The notes under the pieces were generated by a model that was not told the origin of the DNA, did not search any database, and saw nothing but the letters and a program-made list of their open reading frames with translations. Below, piece after piece: positions 32,625 to 43,915 of a stretch of 52,153 nucleotides of DNA. A program made the position numbers and the translations under genes. Position 1 is the first letter of the stretch. The number at the start of each line of letters is the position of its first letter. Source of the stretch: Fragilaria crotonensis (taxonomy: Eukaryota; Bacillariophyta; Fragilariophyceae; Fragilariales; Fragilariaceae); assembly GCA_022925895.1 (NCBI GenBank), contig JAKSYS010000445.1, positions 1 through 52,153 of the forward strand. Direction: 5' to 3'.

Positions 32625-34489
32625 CCCGTATCTGCACTTACGATTGACAGCTTTGAAGAGAAGTGATATCTCCGCAATCGCACCCAATTTTGTGTCTTTG
32701 ATTTTGGACTGCGTTCTGCGCATGTTCGTCGATGTCCCAACGTTAGTTTGTTGATCCTTGTGGTCACAGTGTGACGCACATCTCTCATGTCACGTCATTA
32801 CCAGACGAATTGTTCGCGATACAACAGGGCTTTTTGCGTCGTTGTTACCTGACGATTCTGAATGTGGACCAGCGAATGTGTACTGAGGGATCCACCGAAT
32901 CAAACGACTGCATGTGCACCAGTCGTATCCACGGAAGGTTGCTACGTTTTTTTCTTCTTATATTGGACCATGATTGTCACGAAAGGTCGTTCACGATTCC
33001 TTCTCAACCCCTAGTATTATTGATCGAAGACACCAATGATTGAAACAATGGAGAGCTTGAACATGGATCTCTTCACCATATGCGGCTGAGATGTCGTTGG
33101 AGAAAATGCGGAAGGCTCGGATTCCGCATCCGTGACAAACAGGTGGCTTCGAGGAAGCGAACATTTGCAGTGACTGACAGAAAAGAGAGTGACAACAACA
33201 GCATCTGTCGACAAAATACTTGGGATTATAAAGAGGAGAGGGATAGCTCGGTAGGACTAGTAGCGGCGCGTCAAGGGCTCCAGCGATGTTTCTCACCGGG
33301 GTGGGGGAACATAGCGGTTCCATCAACGGTTTTGCATGGTGCACCGCCTATCATTTTAGATTTAATTTTTGTTCGTTCTCAGTTTTAGATGTATCCACCC
33401 TTTCAAAGCAGCAGACAAAATGACATTATAGGTGCCTTCGGGTTCAGTCGGTTGGTCTGGAAACATGTATGTACTTCTTCCTCATGGGTTTGCTACCCGC
33501 CGAGGCAGTTGCATCGCATTCCAAAAATGGACGTGATGGGGAAGGCAACTGCAAAGCAGTCGTGTAACAACTATGAATGGCATTGTCATCGGTGTACTGT
33601 TACTCAAGGATTACGCAGTAACTTTGACAAGGATATGCCATGCGTCGTTCTTGGGGATATCTTCTGGAGATCGAGCTACAGGTAAGTAGATTACATGTAC
33701 ACCTCCCTTTTCTCACAGACGTTCATCTGCTAACATGGTGCAGTTTCACCTTTCACCACATGTCTATTTCGAGGTCGATGGGTTTCAGGGAGTCGCTGTG
33801 GAGGCTACATATATGCATATTATCTACCGTACACGAGTACCTGGTCCATTGTACTGCCCCCCCCCCCCCCAACATACAACAGTGATGTCATCACTCCTAT
33901 CGGTCCATTGCAGCTTGTGGCATCAAGTGATCGAACTTATCCGTCTTGCAGCATTGGACATGTGGACTGTATTATCGTTCAACTTAGAGTTTGTGAACTA
34001 CTTATGACATTGCACTTGATAGTCGTCATTACAAGACTGAATCCGACGGTTGTGACGTTTCGGTCACATAGCAGTTTTCCATTAATGTCTCAGCGATGTT
34101 TGGACGTGTGCAGTGACCAGTGACAGACGTTTGTCAAGTTTTGTTATGTACGTAGTATGTGTACGGTGAACTACAGCCACGGCATGACCGAACAGACATG
34201 ACATGAACGACGACATGTCGTCGTAGTAATATTAGCATTCCCGCGAATTGGAGTAATCCTCCATTTGGGTCATCCGCTGCAAAATAAATGTTAAGTTGAA
34301 AACCTGATCGGTTAATCACGAGTGTGCGTTGTTTCCAAGACGAATAGATGTCCTTCCCGAGTCTCAAACTTTTCACGACAGAACCATACTTTTGTCGTCC
34401 TTCCCTATAAATAATTGTTGTTCATTCTCCTCGATAGTTTTGAACAGCAGAACCGATATTGTTATTACAACTGCGAAAAAATCCATGCC
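32625..34489. other. Gene-poor stretch with one possible spliced fragment
   Basis: No recognised gene. A plus-strand frame at 33389-33685 is followed by a good donor (CTACAG|GTAAGTAG near 33682) and a candidate acceptor (GCTAACATGGTGCAG near 33743). The downstream stretch FHLSPHVYFEVDGFQGVAVE looks coding-like but is not in frame across that join. This may be a fragment of an unknown gene. A run of 14 C (33857-33870) is present. Short minus-strand frames at 32991-33344 show no homology I know. Confidence 0.35.
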
Positions 34490-36251
34490 ATGACGCGCCC
34501 CGTCGTTGCCGAAGTTGTATTCGTTCTGACTTTGTTGACTACTCTGATCGACGCCGCTGATGTCATTAATGCTCAGATTGGAATCTCTCCACAAAGTTTA
34601 GTTGGTGGTCCTTCCAATGCTCAGAATCAGAATGCCCTTCTTTCAGTGACTGCCAATGTAGCTCCACTTGATCCCGTTCTTGGGTCTATTGCAGGGAATG
34701 TCACTCTGGACACGGACAATGACGATGTTGGCGATGCAGTGCTGGCGGATATACTCGTCCTGCTCCAAAATGATATCGGCTCTGTTCTGGCAACTACAAT
34801 CACAGACAGTCTAGGCAACTACGTCTTTCACAACCTGCCACCAGGTCAATATCTTGTCAACCAGACGAACGTTGAAAGTGGTCTTTTGGATGTGAAGGAT
34901 CGTGATGGCGGCAACCCAAATATCATTGCCGTGGGGTTGGGAAGCGGTGAAAACTCGACTGGTAATGATTTTGTCGACGAACCATGCCGACAAATCATTG
35001 TAGACGTCGAAGAAGATACTGATAATGATGGCAATGGTGACAAACCCATTCCTTTGGTCAAGGTAGAGCTGCGGGCTCCGATTTCTGATACAACTGATGT
35101 GATACTCCTTAACTTCAGGACCGACAACAGCGGCAAGATTGACTTCCAATGCGTTCCACCAGGAAAATACAAGCTGGTTCAATTCAACAATAGGGGATAT
35201 CTCGACGTTGGCAAACCCGATGGTGGAAATCCCAACGTGGTAAATGTTGACGTCACAAAGGGCAATAGCCTCGGTAATCGCTTCGTTGACAGACTGCCGC
35301 CCACAAGAGCGCCTGTGCCACCTCCTCCCACCAGAGCGCCTGTGACCCGTCCTCCCACTAGAGCGCCAGTGATCCGCGGGAATCAAACGCCAGTCCCCCT
35401 TCCCACTGTGTCGCCAACGGTACAACCAGTTCTGAATCAGACCGTGACTCCGACAGCTCCGCTAGATGCGTTGCAAACCAACGTTCCAACCCAGGCACCA
35501 ACTCTACTGCCGACCAACGATCCTACCCTCGTCCGACCACTTTCCCAACCTCCTCGCCCACTCTACCGCCGACCAACGACCCGACATCTCATCCGACTTC
35601 ACTTCCAACCTCTTCACCAACTCTACCGCCGACCAACGATCCTACCCTCGCCCGACTTCTTTTCCAACTCCCTCACCAACTCTAGCACCAACCAACCTTC
35701 CCACGTTTCATAACTCCTTTCCCAACTCCTCACCAACTCTACTACCAACCCACGATCCAACCTTTCAACCAACTGCGTTCCCAACCCTCTCACCAACTGA
35801 ACCACCAACCAACCTTCCCACCTTTCAACCGACTCCTTTTCCGACCCCCGCACCAACTCAACTTCCGACCAACGATCCTACCCCTCGTCCGACTCCTTTT
35901 CCAACCCAACCGCCTACCAACGTCCCTACGCCTCATCCGACTCCTTTCCCAACCAAGTTCCCTACACCCTCGCCAACTAAACTGCCGACCAACCTCCCTA
36001 CGCCTCATCCAACTCCTTTCCCAACCAAGTTCCCAACACCCTCGCCAACTAAACTGCCGACCAACCTCCCTACGCCTCGTCCAACTCCTCTGCCGACCAA
36101 TCTCCCAACCCCCTTTCCGGTCCAGTCGTCTGTCAAGTTCCTACCGGCGCCATCTCCCTTTTTCGTCCCCTTTCAACCGGTCAAGATCTGGGTTAGCGCA
36201 CCAGTCCAACCTCCAACCAAATCATACAACTCTTGGTGGCGTTGGTGGTAG
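34490..36251 (+). CDS. Secreted SdrD_B-like / PT-repeat wall protein, with two frame slips
   Basis: Starts at the ATG at 34490 with a signal peptide ([19 protein letters not shown]). Two prealbumin-like SdrD_B/Cna_B domains follow: about 34683-34970 ([20 protein letters not shown] ... [15 protein letters not shown]) and about 35000-35275 ([19 protein letters not shown] ... [10 protein letters not shown]), each with acidic D-x-D-N-D calcium-type stretches. A Pro/Thr-rich stalk (PTRAPV, then PTNxPTxxPTPFPT units) follows. In the stalk, the PT pattern leaves the first frame at about 35525, runs in a second frame to about 35645, then a third to the stop at 36251 (ending SYNSWWRWW). Both switches occur at the same word, CCTACCCTCG, where later units have CCTACCCCTCG. 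If not read through, the protein ends at 35713. Likely an extracellular or frustule-associated protein (inferred). Confidence 0.8.
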
Positions 36252-36833
36252 TACAGCAGTGACTTTTGATCTGTCGCAATTTTCTATTCCTCGGATTTTG
36301 CCAATGCCGAATGCACCTCTGTGAAGGCCCGTCGCGCGTTCACTCTCCAAGCGACCCTCCGGAACCAGACCGCATTCTTGAATGACGCTCAAGTCTTGGT
36401 GATGACCTAGAAAATGTACTTCAATGTTCAAGTCCGCCGCGACCCTTGTCCTCCACATTGGTGGCTGCCTCCCGTCCACTGTATATCTCCATTTCTACGT
36501 CAGTACAAGGGCAACAACACATGTTTGTCTTTCTTTCGTAACATACCTGGGTATTCTCCGTTCGATTCGTCAACATCAGTACGAATATAAATGAGGGAGT
36601 TCAAGATTACAGAAATCCCATTGGCGATTTCCTCCAGCACGTCACATTCTCCGATTATATGTTCAGTGGTATTGCGTTGTCATCGTTGAGACTTTCCACA
36701 AATGTTGCAAGCAAAACAAATGATGACAGCAGTAATCTTGGGAGTATCTTTAATTTTGTCCGTTTGTCTGCGTGAGTGCGTTAATGCAGCCACAAATCAG
36801 AAATCCATCACTCCAGTATTGTTTTATCCCAGA
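36252..36833. other. Downstream of the PT-repeat gene
   Basis: No called gene. A plus-strand frame around 36275-36410 (containing NAECTSVKARRAFTLQATLR and ending QVLVMT) has protein-like composition and could be a 3' exon or frame-shifted end of the preceding gene; I cannot join it in frame. Confidence 0.35.
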
Positions 36834-36990
36834 TCCGATTAGGTTTCACCAATTTGACGTCAGCGCGTACCAATCAGGATGCTCTCAGTATGTTACTGTC
36901 TTACTGTAGTACTGTGTCAGTACGTTGAACGTGAAGACATCAGTTGCTGCGACGTGGGCGCTGACGTCAAATTGGTGAAACCTAATCGGA
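36834..36990. mobile_element. 157-bp foldback/MITE with 33-bp perfect inverted repeats
   Basis: The left repeat (36834-36866) and right repeat (36958-36990) are exact reverse complements over 33 bp. Each contains the palindrome TGACGTCA. The 91-bp interior is GTAC-rich and non-coding. No convincing target duplication flanks it. Confidence 0.85.
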
Positions 36991-37347
36991 CCCCGTTAAG
37001 CTAGGAGGCAGCTAAGCTCACAATACCAGTACTACGACTAGAACCTAGTTGCGGAATCACAAGGGTCTGTACAGGGAGACTCAATGGAAAGATGGACGCA
37101 GTACCTAGTAGATCATGCGAAAGGCGACATGATCGACTTTGAAACAGTGTTGTTAACGTTCAGGCGCAGAACTTTACTCGGAGCATGTACGCTTGCATTT
37201 TGGAGACCTACGGTAGAAGATAAGCTACGACACCCTTCCTGCAAGTATTCTACTTCTCATTGTATTCTCTGTCAAATGGACGAACTAAATCCGTGGCGAC
37301 CCGCTAGCGCATCTCCAAGAACTGGTCCTTATGTTCATCAAGTGTGA
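36991..37347. other. Short intergenic region
   Basis: An 87-residue plus-strand frame (37084-37347, starting MERWTQYLVDHAKG) ends right beside the convergent gene. It has no recognised family, and I consider it unproven. Confidence 0.3.
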
Positions 37348-39033
37348 TCAAGAGAACTCATTGAAGGACACTCCACTTCGAAGCAGCCTTCGTTTTCTTT
37401 GCAAATCATCCCATTTCAGGTGCAGACGATCCATGCCACGCTCCAGTTGTTGCTGAATTCGCTCCATTTCTTTTGCTGCATCTTCTGCACAGAAGGAGGC
37501 CGAGAACATTTTCTGGTCGACACTGTTTCGGCGATCCTTGCCACGTTCCCGAAGTGGATGGCCATTCTCAAAACTCATGCTTCGTCGACAAACACGCAGG
37601 AGCCCTCGATGGGTTTGAGTCGGATCCGTATCCCTGCGGGCCGCATCATCGTCATCATCATCGTCATCACCATGATGTTGATTTGGCAAAAGTGTGGAGT
37701 TGCCGGTATTGTTTGGTGGTCGTCGTGGCGACACGCTTCGTAGAAGTCGGCGAACGATGCCTTTGCCAATTTTTCGACGGCCAGCATTTTGTACCGCAGG
37801 GCTATTCGCATTAGGCTGGATTCTTATGCCACTACTGGAACTGCCACTTCCAATGCTGGTGCTGCTACAGGCGTTACTTTGGCCAGTCAATGGTATCCAA
37901 TTGTCCAGAGCTTTCTGCGGCTGCAATTTTCGATGAGCATTGAGTGCGTTCATAGGATCACCAATTCTCATTTCTACGAAAGTAGACCGTGTTTGCGCCG
38001 ACGTGGTCGAGGGTCCCCGATGCTTGGCATCGATGGCATCCAATTCTACGCGCATTCGAGCTATGGCCTCTTCTGTTTGGGACGGAGCATGGTTCAAGGA
38101 GAAAATTTCCAGATGATCTCGCATCGTGTCAACCATACTCCTTACGGGCGAACTTAGAGCTGACGCAGTAGAGGACACGGAAAGAATTGGCGACAAACGC
38201 GAAACCTGAGGGTATCGATCGAAACCTGACCGCTGTGATGGAACAAGAGATTTGATTCTGTCTCCAGAGATTCTCTTGGGAAGGCGGCTGTCATTGGGCG
38301 AAATCACGTCGACAATGTTTGGAACAGATGCCGCCCGCTGCAACCCTCGTCTCGGGGTATTTGGGCTCACTGAGGGTCGTCGAACTCGGCATTTCCCTTC
38401 AACTGCCGCAAGCTCCTGAGACGATTCAACTTCACTGTTGGAGCGAGTTTCGCTTCTGGTTCTCCTCCTCCTTCCTTCACACTTGTTAGATGTACCATCT
38501 GCACTTCTCAATTTTTCGATCTTTTTCGATGAAGACCTTTTCTTCTTCTTCTTTTCTTTCTTGCGGTTTAGATCTTGACCTGAAACGTCACTCGACACTA
38601 CCGTTTCGTGAGTATCTCCACATGAAAATTCCTTGTCTGTCTCCAGCGGATTAGATCCTATCTCCCTCGCTCTCCCATGTCCGGTTGTCGACTGATCTTC
38701 TATGGATACTGATTGAGCTCTGACGACAGAATGATTGCTTTCGCTGTTCTTACCTGATTCAAGTTTACGAGGTAACGGCTTCGGATTATCATCTCCCCCT
38801 TGCTTTCCGCTAATTGCAGATTTTTTCGAATGCCGAATTTTCCGCGGCAGTCGATTCTTGGGCTCTAGCAGAGAGCTTTCCATAGTCAAAGCCGACTGGA
38901 CTGTATGCTGAGAGTCCAACACTAGAGTACAATATGGCTCCGAGTTCCGGGATTTTCGTTTTCCTTGAGTTTCCGTCGGCGAAACGTCACGTTTGTTTTC
39001 GATGTTGATCAGCGGTTGAGATGGAGTAGTCAT
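37348..39033 (-). CDS. Unrecognised 561-residue basic, low-complexity protein
   Basis: A single uninterrupted frame of 561 residues. I do not recognise a family. Visible features: a strongly basic cluster (KKEKKKKKRSSSKKIEK, about residues 157-173) that could be a nuclear localisation signal; Ser/Arg-rich segments with many RxxS-type sites; a short helical block (QTEEAIARMRVELDAIDAKH); an Asp run (DDDDDDDD) encoded by a CAT/CGT triplet tract near 37640-37670; and a C-terminal coiled-coil-like helix (EDAAKEMERIQQQLERGMDR). Length and continuity make it very probably real. The start is the first ATG; a run of T immediately upstream (39060-39069) separates it from other frames. A regulatory or cytoskeletal role is a guess only. 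Confidence 0.75.
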   Translation of the reverse strand: MTTPSQPLINIENKRDVSPTETQGKRKSRNSEPYCTLVLDSQHTVQSALTMESSLLEPKNRLPRKIRHSKKSAISGKQGGDDNPKPLPRKLESGKNSESNHSVVRAQSVSIEDQSTTGHGRAREIGSNPLETDKEFSCGDTHETVVSSDVSGQDLNRKKEKKKKKRSSSKKIEKLRSADGTSNKCEGRRRRTRSETRSNSEVESSQELAAVEGKCRVRRPSVSPNTPRRGLQRAASVPNIVDVISPNDSRLPKRISGDRIKSLVPSQRSGFDRYPQVSRLSPILSVSSTASALSSPVRSMVDTMRDHLEIFSLNHAPSQTEEAIARMRVELDAIDAKHRGPSTTSAQTRSTFVEMRIGDPMNALNAHRKLQPQKALDNWIPLTGQSNACSSTSIGSGSSSSGIRIQPNANSPAVQNAGRRKIGKGIVRRLLRSVSPRRPPNNTGNSTLLPNQHHGDDDDDDDDAARRDTDPTQTHRGLLRVCRRSMSFENGHPLRERGKDRRNSVDQKMFSASFCAEDAAKEMERIQQQLERGMDRLHLKWDDLQRKRRLLRSGVSFNEFS

Positions 39034-40805
39034 GTTGGTTTTGCAGGATGGGGAACGCTTTTTTTTTTAAAAGATGATGCGTTGTGCGATAGATTTCTCA
39101 CTTGTTTGTTGACAAATGTGGGATGAATGCGACGCTGGGATTTGTGTCCGTAAGCGGTCATGATGACTTGTGACCATTCACAATTCAAGACCAACGGCCG
39201 ACTGGTGTTCTTGCTTTGTCCATATTCTACGAGCCTTTGTGCTATGATGTGACTATCCAGACAGCGGAAGCCAACCACCTGATCGTAAAAAGTCCCTTAA
39301 ATGGCGAAGGCTCACCTCATGAAAGTCAGCTAAATATACTGTTGTCAACCTTCCTGTATTTGTGCGGATTTTCTAAACACGCGATTTGCTTACCCACATT
39401 TATGAACTATGTACTGGCAGATGCTCGGAGTATTCCACAGTACAAGTAGTCAGACTATGATATAACGCAGTGACAATCCTGTCCATGTAGGGTTCGTTTC
39501 GAATGACCGGCAAAAATGTCAAAAACGGGACCATCCGGCACGCCACTCGTTCGAGTTCTGTGCGTTAACACGACCTCCACGATTCCGGGTGAAGGAAGGG
39601 GCGTCGGGGCGTCGCAAGATTCTTCTGACTTGTTGACCGTCGAAGATCGGTACAACACGTACTCTACTAGTAGAGTATTGGCTACCTCGTCCAGCTTCCA
39701 GGTTCGTACTGGTACGGTAGGGATGAAAATTGCTCCATACTCAGAGTACAGTACTAGAGTACGTCGTCTATGCATACAAATATACAAATTACTAGTACCA
39801 TGGTACCGGCGGCCGGCGGCTCAAGGCAGCACTCCAGAACGGGAGCACCGTAACCGAACACCGAGTGCTGGAAGACTCTATCATCAGACGCACTCGTCGT
39901 TGTTCCAACGTTTAGCCACCATGACACCAATTACACCGCCGCTTGCCGACACGTTGAGCAGCCACATCCGCCATGTTGGATATCATGGCAACCAGCCAAT
40001 GTTGTACAGAGAAGGCACGTTGCCGGACGACGTGATGGATACCCTCAACTTCCGGCAAACGGTGGAAGTACTATGTGTTGAGTCCTACCGGTAGTGTGTA
40101 AGGGAAGCGCACAGCTCTGTTGCACTGTGCCGGAATATTGCCAAACAAAGATTATGCTGAATCTTGTGCAAAACAAAGATGGATGGTTCCTAACTGCCCT
40201 TCACTAAGAAGGGTGTATTCAAGTGCATACTTGGGCCAGTATAGATGCGGACTCAAACTCAATTTCTTTTGAAGTAAAGATGAGGTTGATTCAGGGCATG
40301 TCAAATCATCAATCAACATCTTGAAGAAAGAGTGCTTGTGGTGTATCGAGCTGATAGATGGACTGGTGACATTTACAGATTTCGTGGACCCTTCCGATCC
40401 TGGGTCTTTGACTGCGTAATATGGAGATTTGCAGTCGCATGGAGTTGCAATCGACTTTCTAGTCGCAGTGACACGTCATCCTACTCTCGCAATGAATTAA
40501 CTAACATTGATGTTTAATGATCGAACGACTCGCATTTAGAGTTCAATAGTTTACAATAGTTTAAGGCGTCGCAAATGACAATGTTTGCTTCCCAGTATTC
40601 ATTGATGTAGGTTGTTCTTTCAATCCTTCTCTGAGCTTCTTTATGTTCTAGACATGGACCCAACCCCCAGCATCCTATGCCTCCTCATCCAACGCTGTGT
40701 TGGCGTTGCGATTTCTTCACGACCCGATAACTTTGCGTCCAAGACGTCAAATCTCCGTTGTGGAATCCTGGAACCCAGTGCCATCATGTTCATCAGCCAA
40801 TTGAC
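39034..40805. other. Mostly empty stretch between two minus-strand genes
   Basis: Contains GTAC-rich sequence (39650-39810) and one weak small frame (listed separately). The minus-strand frame at 39030-39278, just upstream of the 561-residue gene, might be an untranslated leader. Nothing else recognised. Confidence 0.45.
39921..40094 (+). CDS. Possible small hypothetical protein (57 residues)
   Basis: The ATG lies in a favourable GCCACCATGA context and gives 57 residues starting MTPITPPLADTLSSHIRHVG and ending VEVLCVESYR. The frame is open further upstream to 39516. No family is recognised. It may be a first exon or chance. Confidence 0.25.
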   Translation: MTPITPPLADTLSSHIRHVGYHGNQPMLYREGTLPDDVMDTLNFRQTVEVLCVESYR

Positions 40806-41900
40806 TTAGGTTCTCGAGAATTCGAGAAAGAACTTTCGAAGTTTGAGATCCTGTATGATTGGAGGCATATTCATCAAGGTCTTTCGTATGTTCGTTGTGA
40901 TTAATGAAGCCATTTCTTCATCGTCAGAAGGTAAATGGACAACCCCATCGTGGTTTTGTAACGCCGGTTTGCTTCTTGAACTTTCCTTTGTTACAATGGA
41001 TCTCCAGTACTCATCAGATTCTTGCTGAAGAGATCGCAACGAACGCAGGTGCAATTGCTCTTGTTGGGATTGGGAACTCAGGTAACTTTCACTCCTGGCT
41101 CTGGACGGGCTCATAAGTAAGCGCCTTCTTGCACCCTTGTCGTTTACTGCGGAGCAGCAACCTTCAGATCGCGGAGCCTTTCCATTTCTTGCGCTATTCT
41201 TGCCAAAGGAGCTGTCGGTTGAGTCACCCGGCAAGTTGGCGTGGAAAAATGACTTGTTTCGTTGGTTACAGATATCGTCGTTTGACGTCGCGTGATCTTT
41301 GCCACCGTAACGTCGAGATCGCCTTTTTTTCTGCCGCTCTGGTTTTGCTCGTAGTTTTCTTGCATCACTGCTATTGAGAGCAAGACTGCAATCGTCGTTG
41401 TTCCGAATGGCGGGGACTTTCGTTGCGAGATCACTTGATGCAATTGGTTCACTTAATCCGATTGCTACTCTTGGAAGCCCACCCAGTTTAGATACAGGAA
41501 GTTCAGGAGCGTCAAGGTTGATTTGCGCACGAGAAACACTCCTTGAGGAGGAAGATACACTTCTGTTGTTGTTGCAAGCGAAGCCGCCCCAGTTGGAGGC
41601 ATCTTTCGCCGCTGATGATTTTCCTCGGCAAGTCTTTTCAAAGGACGCCTTGGAGATCGGTTCTACGTCATCAAGACGAGGTGTATGCCTGGCAAGTGCT
41701 TTCGTAGTGCTCTTAACCATAGACTCCAATTTGAGCTCGATAGCATGATGATGTTTGTGCCCCGGCGATCGTTTAACGATGACATTATCCTCCAGGTTGC
41801 TGTAACCTCTGTCCTTGATGCGAGTGGAGCGGTGATGGAAATTGGAAGTGCAGCCATCGACATGACGCGGTTTGAATTCATTGTATGCTCTATGTAACAA
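40806..41900 (-). CDS. Unrecognised 364-residue basic protein
   Basis: A single open frame of 364 residues. No family is recognised. It contains a basic cluster (KPERQKKRRSRRYGGKDH) suggestive of nuclear targeting, Ser-rich runs (SVSSSSRSVS) and a helical Gln-rich block (SQSQQEQLHLRSLRSLQQES) followed by a conserved-looking C-terminus (EEMASLITTNIRKTLMNMPP ... LRKFFLEF). Its general make-up resembles that of the 37348-39033 protein (basic, Ser/Arg-rich, helical C-terminus), but I see no alignable identity. The true start is uncertain: the first ATG is followed by plausible coding sequence, but an upstream exon cannot be excluded. Confidence 0.65.
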   Translation of the reverse strand: MLHRAYNEFKPRHVDGCTSNFHHRSTRIKDRGYSNLEDNVIVKRSPGHKHHHAIELKLESMVKSTTKALARHTPRLDDVEPISKASFEKTCRGKSSAAKDASNWGGFACNNNRSVSSSSRSVSRAQINLDAPELPVSKLGGLPRVAIGLSEPIASSDLATKVPAIRNNDDCSLALNSSDARKLRAKPERQKKRRSRRYGGKDHATSNDDICNQRNKSFFHANLPGDSTDSSFGKNSARNGKAPRSEGCCSAVNDKGARRRLLMSPSRARSESYLSSQSQQEQLHLRSLRSLQQESDEYWRSIVTKESSRSKPALQNHDGVVHLPSDDEEMASLITTNIRKTLMNMPPIIQDLKLRKFFLEFSRT

Positions 41901-43339
41901 ACGTTGTTTGCGTTTCCAGCAGTTTTCTCATTTGATTTTTATCACCAGAGAGGAACGAAGCAAAATTTGCTCGAATGATGTGACGAAAAGGGTTTTGAAT
42001 CCGAAGTCGGAAGTTACATCGCGGCCATTTGAAAATTCTACACTTAGAAGAAGTGACATCAGTAACAGAATCCGACATCAAAAGATGTATTGAAGTTGAA
42101 ACCAGAATACTTTGAATCTTTGGACAGAACAGCACATCGCAAATCGCGAGATCACCGACATGCGTTTGTGTACCGACAACGGAATATCTATTTTGTCCCG
42201 CTTCTCTCCACGTTGATGACATATAGTGTTTATAGTAGTACTTGTAAATGGCTAACGTAACAAGTTGTCATGGGAAAGGAAAGGGAATGCATCTGCATAC
42301 CCTAGTACTCATCATGAATTCTATCATCATACTCGGACTTCATATCACAAGTCCATACAGCAAGAAGCGCGAACCGACCTGTCGTAGGATTTTAAGTAAA
42401 AAACAATGGATGACTTGCTGTCGTCATAATTAGTTCAACCCTGGCCACAATGCATACTGAAAACACATGCAGAACTAAATGAAGTCCGCAGATTTGTCAC
42501 GCTTCTCAGCACTTCGCATGCCACAGCATGCCACCGAAGTTGTCAATGATGTATCGGAACATTCACAAGGTCCTGGAGTACAAGTACCTTAAGAACTTTG
42601 CTAAGGTGCTATGGTAGGTCAGAATTGATGTTTGGCTATGTTCAATTGGAAGAAAGGAGGCGTTGGAGACGTTTTTGTCTTATCCAAGATCCCACCTCAA
42701 AGCGTGGCGACTGAAAAGGTCTGCCGGCAACTCATCCTTTTTATATAAATTGTCGTGTTTCTCTCACGAAACAGTTCGGGTTTTAAATAGCCCAATCCCA
42801 ATAGATGTGGACGTCATCAGAACTTCATTGAGAGGGTCTGCAGGTATGGACACCACTGTCAGATGTAATGACTTGCATGGCAACCCAAACGGTTCAGAGT
42901 GCACCAGAGATGCTATCGTAACGCGAAGAACAATATTGAATGCTTTTACAACATCGGCTGGAATCGTAAGCATTTCTAAGCACCTGCCATGACAAGGGGG
43001 AATGAGTTTCATAGTACGACAGGAATGTTTCGGACCCCATATAATTGAGTCTTACATGTATGACCCAACCAACAGCGCAACTTCAAGAGGAAAATCCTAA
43101 TAGGCATTGTGATTGCTGTTCGTTATTCTACGACCAGAGTGTCAGGCATCTTGACGACGATGGTGTTCTTCGCAGCCGTCGATGACCCAAAGGACCGAAA
43201 TGTCTTGTGGTAGTGGTGGCTTCGTCGCCTTCCTTAAATATAAATATATGGGTCGTAATTGCAGGATTGTGAAGTACTTCGAAGTTGTCATAATTTATAT
43301 ACTTAAGAATCTCAGTGCTCAAATATATGGAAAACAGAT
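41901..43339. other. Gene-poor region upstream of the tRNA
   Basis: Short overlapping frames on both strands (for example plus 42663-42992 and minus 42764-43012) have no recognisable products. No repeats or RNA genes noticed before 43340. Confidence 0.45.
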
Positions 43340-43411
43340 GTCGGTTTGGTCTAGTGGTATGATTCCTGCTTTGGGTGCAGGAGGTCCGAGGTTCAATCCC
43401 CCGAACCGACC
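43340..43411 (+). tRNA. trnP-UGG: tRNA-Pro (anticodon UGG)
   Basis: A 72-nt cloverleaf. The acceptor stem GTCGGTT pairs perfectly with AACCGAC. The anticodon arm is CCTGC-TTTGGGT-GCAGG, with anticodon TGG reading proline CCN codons. The T arm (CGAGG TTCAATC CCCCG) has one A-C mismatch. Internal RNA polymerase III promoters are visible: box A TGGTCTAGTGG and box B GGTTCAATCCC. No intron. The CCA tail is not encoded, as expected for a nuclear gene. A T-run terminator follows. Confidence 0.95.
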
Positions 43412-43414
43412 TAG

Positions 43415-43420
43415 TTTTTT
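43415..43420 (+). terminator. RNA polymerase III terminator (T6)
   Basis: Six consecutive T residues starting four bases after the tRNA discriminator, the usual Pol III stop signal. Confidence 0.85.
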
Positions 43421-43915
43421 ACATTTTGACATCATTTCACCTTACGATATGTATTTGCAGTACATTATTTATTATATCTTTTACGACAGTACATCAACAC
43501 AATCGATTTGGAAGGCAGACGGAAGGATGGTTTCTTCTCCATTATTTAACTTCGTGTTGCATTTGACTGGAGATCGGATTATAATGCAAGTGATGGAAGC
43601 AATTGTGTACCTCAGTAGTAGATATTGTTGCTGTATTTTGAATTATATTTGATGGGAAGTGTGCCTGTACGGTATTGTCCAGGATCTTAACGACACTGAG
43701 CAGATCTCAGTTGGAAAGTACTTGATTCCGGCCCGATGGAACCAATTACAGGATCAAGAATTGGGTGTTAATTAGATATCGGCTTCAACGAAGAGGAAGA
43801 TGTTTTAAAGTATCGTGCAAGAGTAGCAATTATAGCTGTTGGAATGATTGAACACTCTGAGATTCCCAAGTAATACTGAAAAATTCATCCATACGTGTTT
43901 TCGAAGCATGATGCC
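43421..43915. other. Gap between the tRNA and riboflavin synthase
   Basis: AT-rich, no gene seen. The last part is the 3' flank of the minus-strand gene. Confidence 0.55.

Noticed and set aside
33682-33745. Short intron joining 33389-33681 to a downstream exon
   Set aside because: Donor and acceptor look plausible, but the coding-like downstream frame is not the one reached by this splice, and no family supports either exon.
34811-35425. 204-residue minus-strand frame
   Set aside because: Antisense shadow of the SdrD_B-like domains.
36222-36479. 85-residue minus-strand frame downstream of the PT-repeat gene
   Set aside because: No recognised family; the opposite strand has an equally protein-like frame, so strand cannot be decided.
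37399-38171. Plus-strand frames of 60-122 residues
   Set aside because: Shadows of the 561-residue minus-strand gene; their His/Ile-rich runs are the complement of the Asp tract.
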